Positions 59,122 through 64,000 of a DNA stretch of 64,000 bases are shown piece after piece (position 1 is the stretch's first letter; each line of letters opens with the position of its first letter). The DNA is from Owenia fusiformis (lineage: Eukaryota > Annelida > Polychaeta > Sabellida > Oweniidae), in assembly GCA_903813345.2 (NCBI GenBank), contig CAIIXF020000001.1:620001-684000 (forward strand), given 5' to 3'. Made by a program: the position numbers and the translations under genes. The notes beneath the pieces are model-generated. The model made no database searches and was not told the origin of the DNA. It saw nothing but the letters and a program-made list of their open reading frames with translations.

Positions 59122-59880
59122 ATGTATGCGTCTACTTACAATACGAAAATATAGAAATGATATCAAAGGTTTTGATCATCTTAAAATAAAGGCTTATTTC
59201 TTGCATGCCCTGTCATACTAAGCTTGTGTTACGATATAGTCGGCATAGGCGCCAAAAGGAAAAAGTAGAAAAGTATTACACATCACGGTCGTCAAAGGAA
59301 AGCAAACTCGGTCATGTCAATTATGACATCATAATTTTAGGTTCACGTAAAGAGGTTACTGACTGTTGAAAATAGGCCTTCTTTTAATTAAGACAAACGT
59401 TTTGAATGTGAATCATTCTCTTATCAAAATGCAATATTAATGTTCGATGTCCTTTGGGAAATTAAATGTTACAAGCATTCAGAAATCACTTACCAATCGT
59501 AAAATATCGTTTACTATAGCCCACCAGGTAGTGATGAATTATTAATTAATTATATAAGCTTCCATCAATGAACGAATATATTACATAACGTAGTTAAATC
59601 CTAATATTTCCTTTGGTAAGTTATCTGAAGATCTCTAATATTGAATTTCATACTTGAATAGATTGTAAGTGATTGTGCAATCGTAAAATAATATCAAGAA
59701 TGTCCTTGAACGTTTTCATCTTTTGATGTTAATCGTATATCCGCCTTGTGTAGTGTAAATGAAGGTCAGGAATACTTCAATTCATGTATTGTACAAGGGG
59801 AATGCTTCTGAGAACATGCCTTTTGTGGGAAGTGCAATTTTAATTTGTAGAACGCATGTACTTGTATCATTTAGAGAGTC
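59122..59880. other. Non-coding stretch
   Basis: No gene seen. Confidence 0.35.
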
Positions 59881-60575
59881 TGATTCAAGTAATATTGTGT
59901 ACAATTGGAGAGTTTGTTCTCAGTCTGATTTGAACAATGTTTTATACTATCAGAGAGTCTTATACAAGCAATACTTCTATACTATTAGAGCGTTTATTTT
60001 CAGTCTGATTTGAAAAATGTTTTATACTATCAGAGAGTCTTATTCAAGCAATACTTCCATACTATTAGAGAGTTAGTTCTCAGTCTGATTTGAACAATGT
60101 TTTATACTATCAGAGAATCTTATACAAGCAATACTTACATACTATTAGAGTTTATTCTCAGTCTGATTTGAACAATGTTTTATACTATCAGAGAGTCGTA
60201 TTCCACCAATACTTCCATACTATTAGAGTTTATTCTCAGTCTGATTCGAACAATCAATGAATGTTTTATACTATCAGAGAGTCTAATTCAAGCAATACTT
60301 CCATACTATTAGAGAGTTTGTTCTCAGTCTGATTTGAACAATGTTTTATACTATCAGAGACTCGTATTCCACCAATACTTCCATACTATTAGAGAGTTTA
60401 TTCTCAGTCTGATTCGAACAATCAATGAATGTTTTATACTATCAGAGAGTCTAATTCGAGCAATACTTCCATACTATTAGAGAGTTAGTTCTCAGTCTGA
60501 TTGGAACAATGTTTTATACTATCAGAGAGTTTTATCCAAGCAATACTTCCATACTATTAGAGAGTTTGTTTCAAG
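59881..60575 (+). repeat. About 80-bp minisatellite, eight to nine copies
   Basis: Units of TCTCAGTCTGATTTGAACAA, TGTTTTATACTATCAGAGAG, TC(T/G)TATTC, then AAGCAATACTTCCATACTATTAGAGAGTT. Two units share an extra TCAATGAA insertion (about 60255 and 60420), so a two-unit block was duplicated. The frame at 59759-60013 runs into it by chance. Confidence 0.85.
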
Positions 60576-60711
60576 CAATGTACATGTAAAATTAGTTATA
60601 CTAGCCTAAAGTGCAGTGTCTGATTCAGGCAAGGCTGGTACCCCCGGGGCTGGTACATATTGCAAGGTCTAATGAATGAAAATACATGCAAATGTTACTG
60701 ATCATTCAATC

Positions 60712-60767
60712 ATCTAAATATATTGCTAATTGTTCGGTCATCATTGCTTAATCAACAAATTAGTTAC
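60712..60767 (+). repeat. Target-site duplication, left copy
   Basis: Fifty-six bases beginning ATCTAAATATATTGCTAATT, repeated at 63512-63567 with one visible mismatch (AACAAAT against AATAAAT). Confidence 0.85.
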
Positions 60768-63511
60768 TTTTTTTAAATTTATTTCTATCATTCATTAGCA
60801 TACAAATCAATATTTCAAAATGAAATATTTCAAAAACTTTAAATACATTTTCTCAATCAACAATGTTTCTAACATATTTTTCATATTCAAACATTACAGA
60901 TATATTTTTTCTCTCATTCTTTGAAAACTTAAAGTCATGTATTGTTTTCTTTATTACAAGTGACTTGTATAATAACTTTTTATCTAATATTCCCATCCCT
61001 ATTTTTTCATTATCATTCAAAGCTACATCTTTCCAAATATCTTTAATTGCATTACAATATATAAAAAAGTGTTCAATATTATCAACTTCGTTACATAGTT
61101 TACATAAATCAGATTGTTCTATGTTATATTTTTTAATAAACCACCATGTGGATATATACCATGGAAAATTTTCCATTGGATACTAAAAGACCAGTGTCTG
61201 ACGTACATTTAAATAGCTGATTCCAAATGTCTGAACCAATAGTCAAACCATTAAATTGTACATCACACTGCCTTTCTTTTACAAGCTTATTCCTGGTTTT
61301 CTGTGATGTTAATTTTTCAATTTCTATCCCTCGAAATACTAGTGTTTCACTGGGTTTTATATTACCATACATATGAATTTGATTTAAACAAGCTCTAAAA
61401 TGTTATATTGCATTAAAGTTTCAGCATTTTTCCTATTAATTCAGAAATTACCTCATATGCTTTTAAGTGTCCATTCACAACAACATCTGATATGTAGATT
61501 AAACCCTTTTCTATCCACTTGTGAAAGTACAAGGGATATCTACTTAATACAATATTTCTGTTATTCCATATTATAGATTCATCTGTATAATTGCTATTCT
61601 CAAGCCATGTAAATAATAATTTTTTATAGAAAATGCTCAAATGAGCGATACCTTTCAACTGATCAGCACTTATATTGCTGTTGAAAACACTAAACTTTTT
61701 ACCTAATTTTCCATACATATACTCTGGTATAGCTCTCCAGTGGCCATCGCCATTCTCTGTTAATCTTTTAATCCATTGAATCATGTATGCAATTTGTAAA
61801 TCTTTACAGTTAATCATTTTTAAACCACCACAATCATAGCCTTGTACTAAAATATCTCTTTTTACTTTATCAGGCACCTTTTTAAGGTCTTCCTCTTTGA
61901 ATTTTCCTTTTGCCCATATGAACTTGAACATCATGGTGTTAATTCTATTTAACAATTTATCTGGTAAAATAAATGATTGCATTAAATACGAAAATTGAGA
62001 TAGCAAAAGTGATTTAACAATGACAATTTTACCCATAACAGATAAACTTCTGCCATTCCATGATTTCATGATATTTTCACACTTGATACATTTTGGTTCA
62101 AAATTAACATTATTTTCAACAACACTTGTTGAAGGACTAAAGGTAATTCCTAAAATCTGTATACAATTTTCTAGATATATTTTCCATTTAATTTCACCAG
62201 GATTGTCCTTTCGATTTTTCCACTTAGCTAGCCACAAAGCTTCGGTCTTTTTAACATTTAATTTTAAACTCGACACATCATAAAAAGCTTTAAAAACATG
62301 TATTGTATTATGAAAAGATTGATGATCATGTAAAAATAAAGAGGTATCATCTGCAAATTGCAGTATCTTTGTTTGATCGGCACACCCTTGAATTTTAATA
62401 CCTTTTATGTTTTTTCTTGTCGAACCTTACAAGACAGTAGATCACAAGCTATTATAAATGTCAGTGGAGATAATGGGCAGCCCTGCCGAATGCCACGGTG
62501 CAGATTAATGTCTCCAATTACCCATCCATTATTTAAAATGTGGTTATGGCCATTTTTATTAATAACATCAACCCATTTGATAAATGATGGTCCAAAACCA
62601 AAGTACTCTAATGAATGCAACATGAATTCCTTAGATATCGAATCATACGCTTTTTCATAATCTATTGTTAGCATTATCCCTTGCACATTATTACTGTCAA
62701 TATATACAATCAAATCATCCACCGCCCTTAAAATTGTAGCAGCACTTCTACCTTTAATGTAACCACTCTGGTCTTCATGAATAATTGTTTTAATTACAGT
62801 TTTCAATCTATTAGCTAATATTTTCGTTGCAATCTTATAATCTACATTGGTCAGTGTCAAGGGACGCCAATTCTTTAACTCATCTCGAGGTAAGTTTTTT
62901 GGGAATTAATACCATTAAGCCAGTTTTCTGTGAAGGAGATAGTTCTCCTTTAACAAAGCCTTCATTTAAAGATTCTAGTACACTATTTCCTATTTTAACA
63001 AAGAACATTTCATAAAATGCAGCTGTTATTCCATCTAACCCTGGGCTGGATTCATTTTTCATACCTTTAATTGCTGCTATACATTCATCTTTTGTTATTA
63101 AACCTTCACACTTGTTTTTGTTTTCATTGCTCAGTTTTGGAATTTCGACCCCATTTAAGAAGTCATCAAGAGTTGCTTTCCTGTATTGTATTTTCTTTGC
63201 ATAGAGATCACTGTAAAATCTATTAATTTCAGTTGCAATTTGTTTGTTATCACTTACTTTTAAGCCTCCATTAAGTTTCAAAGAATAAATGTGTTTTTAT
63301 TGGCTTTTGCCTTTTCTAAAGACAGAAAACATTTTGTGCTTTTTTCTCCTTTTTCGGACCATTGTGCCTTTGACCGTATTTGTGCACCCTTTGCTTCAGT
63401 CAGTGATAACATTTCATATTGCATTTTACATTCATTTACCTTTTGATTATCTAGCTAATATCTTACATCTTACTGTAATTTATACCAGATTTAGAGGCTC
63501 TCGGAAGTAAA
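60768..63511 (-). mobile_element. L1/Tx1-like LINE, 5'-truncated and frameshifted, minus strand
   Basis: ORF2 pieces in order on the minus strand: about 63480-63290 (KGAQIRSKAQWSEKGEKSTK), 63281-62880 (RT start: SSPGLDGITAAFYEMFF, LIPKK), 62860-62405 (LANRLKTVIKTIIHEDQSGY, TIDYEKAYDS, GIRQGCPLSP), about 62400-62280 (catalytic LQFADDTSLF), 62276-61413 (KLNVKKTEALWL...), then 61372-60853 with a C-terminal CxxC-H-C segment (CKLCNEVDNIEHFFIYC). This is the RT and zinc-knuckle layout of L1/Tx1-type LINEs. Three or more frameshifts split it; the endonuclease is missing. An A-rich end (T-run at 60768) adjoins the left target duplication. Confidence 0.88.
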
Positions 63512-63567
63512 ATCTAAATATATTGCTAATTGTTCGGTCATCATTGCTTAATCAATAAATTAGTTAC
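63512..63567 (+). repeat. Target-site duplication, right copy
   Basis: Second copy of the 56-bp sequence at 60712-60767. The sequence just inside (63465-63508, ATCTTACTGTAATTT...AGAGGCTCTCGGAA) is repeated just outside (63568-63598), so the junction also carries a local tandem duplication. Confidence 0.85.
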
Positions 63568-63598
63568 ATCTTACTGTAATTTAGAGGCTCTCGGAAAT

Positions 63599-64000
63599 TA
63601 CAATGTTCGAATTGAAAAATAAATGGCGTGCCGAACAGTTGAGCAGTACCTTCTATAATAAAATGCTATTAGGACATGCGACCCTTCGTGTTATCATTTA
63701 AAGTGATGCATAAACAAAGTGATTATCAACATCATCATCGTTAGTTTGACACTTCTAGTTGATTACGAAAACAATAACGAGTCAGCGTTGACCAAAAATT
63801 AACTTAACAATACATACATAACGATGTATTCGAAACGAAACGAAAGTTGCCAATTGTGCAAAGTGCGATTGACAGAATCAATTATAGTGCTACGATTTCT
63901 AAAGAGACTTTGTACGATTATACCCTTCTCTGCGCGCATGGTAGTACGACTAGTAAATGGGGACACCAATATTTTCTTTAGTAAAATGGGACGCCCATAT
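63599..64000. other. Non-coding end of the window
   Basis: No supported frame. Confidence 0.35.

Noticed and set aside
61133-62283. Plus-strand frames at 60863-61186, 62020-62283 and 62358-62660
   Set aside because: Antisense shadows of the minus-strand L1-like reverse transcriptase.

Overview
This looks like nuclear DNA from a marine or aquatic invertebrate, most likely a mollusc or another lophotrochozoan. The basis is AT-rich sequence, spliced genes with GT-AG junctions, an anion-type Cys-loop receptor gene with very large introns, and a dense mix of LTR elements, LINEs, TIR/foldback elements and minisatellites. The phylum is inference. No prokaryotic gene organisation, operon or CRISPR array was seen. 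Most long open frames are translations of repeats.

Layout. (1) 2-2860: decayed Ty3/gypsy-type retroelement whose Gag frame is still open. (2) 3316-4656: terminal exon of an unrecognised nuclear-type protein with C2H2-like fingers. (3) 4657-19065: mostly non-coding, with two G-tract MITE-like elements, an AAGC-rich microsatellite, a possible LTR and two minisatellite regions. (4) 19066-51278, minus strand: four exons (59, 65, 227 and 83 bp) of a GABA/glycine/glutamate-type Cys-loop chloride channel. They are separated by a roughly 30 kb intron, so much of the window is probably intron of this gene. (5) Inside that intron: a 78-bp minisatellite array, a CR1/L2-like LINE remnant, a TA-flanked foldback element derived from an IS630/Tc1-like transposase, and a roughly 14.5 kb segment (29151-43677) bounded by long inverted repeats. 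That segment carries a plus-strand, intron-containing gene for a large protein with a C-terminal CXC (tesmin/TSO1-like) cysteine motif. A 5.4 kb LTR retrotransposon has inserted into the segment; its LTRs look identical by eye. (6) 44-60 kb: minisatellites, a second foldback family, several TIR MITEs, and a 52-bp repeat split by an insertion. (7) 60768-63511: 5'-truncated L1/Tx1-like LINE with a 56-bp target-site duplication.

The two most unusual points are these. First, exons 3 and 4 of the receptor gene each carry, immediately upstream in the intron, a tandem array whose unit is made from that exon's own acceptor site plus the start of the exon. The units are 78 bp in about 31 copies and about 40 bp in about 12 copies. 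Many units still hold a CAG acceptor. Second, the 14.5 kb inverted-repeat segment with the CXC-protein gene looks like a large DNA transposon whose superfamily I cannot name. All copy numbers and identities are by-eye estimates.
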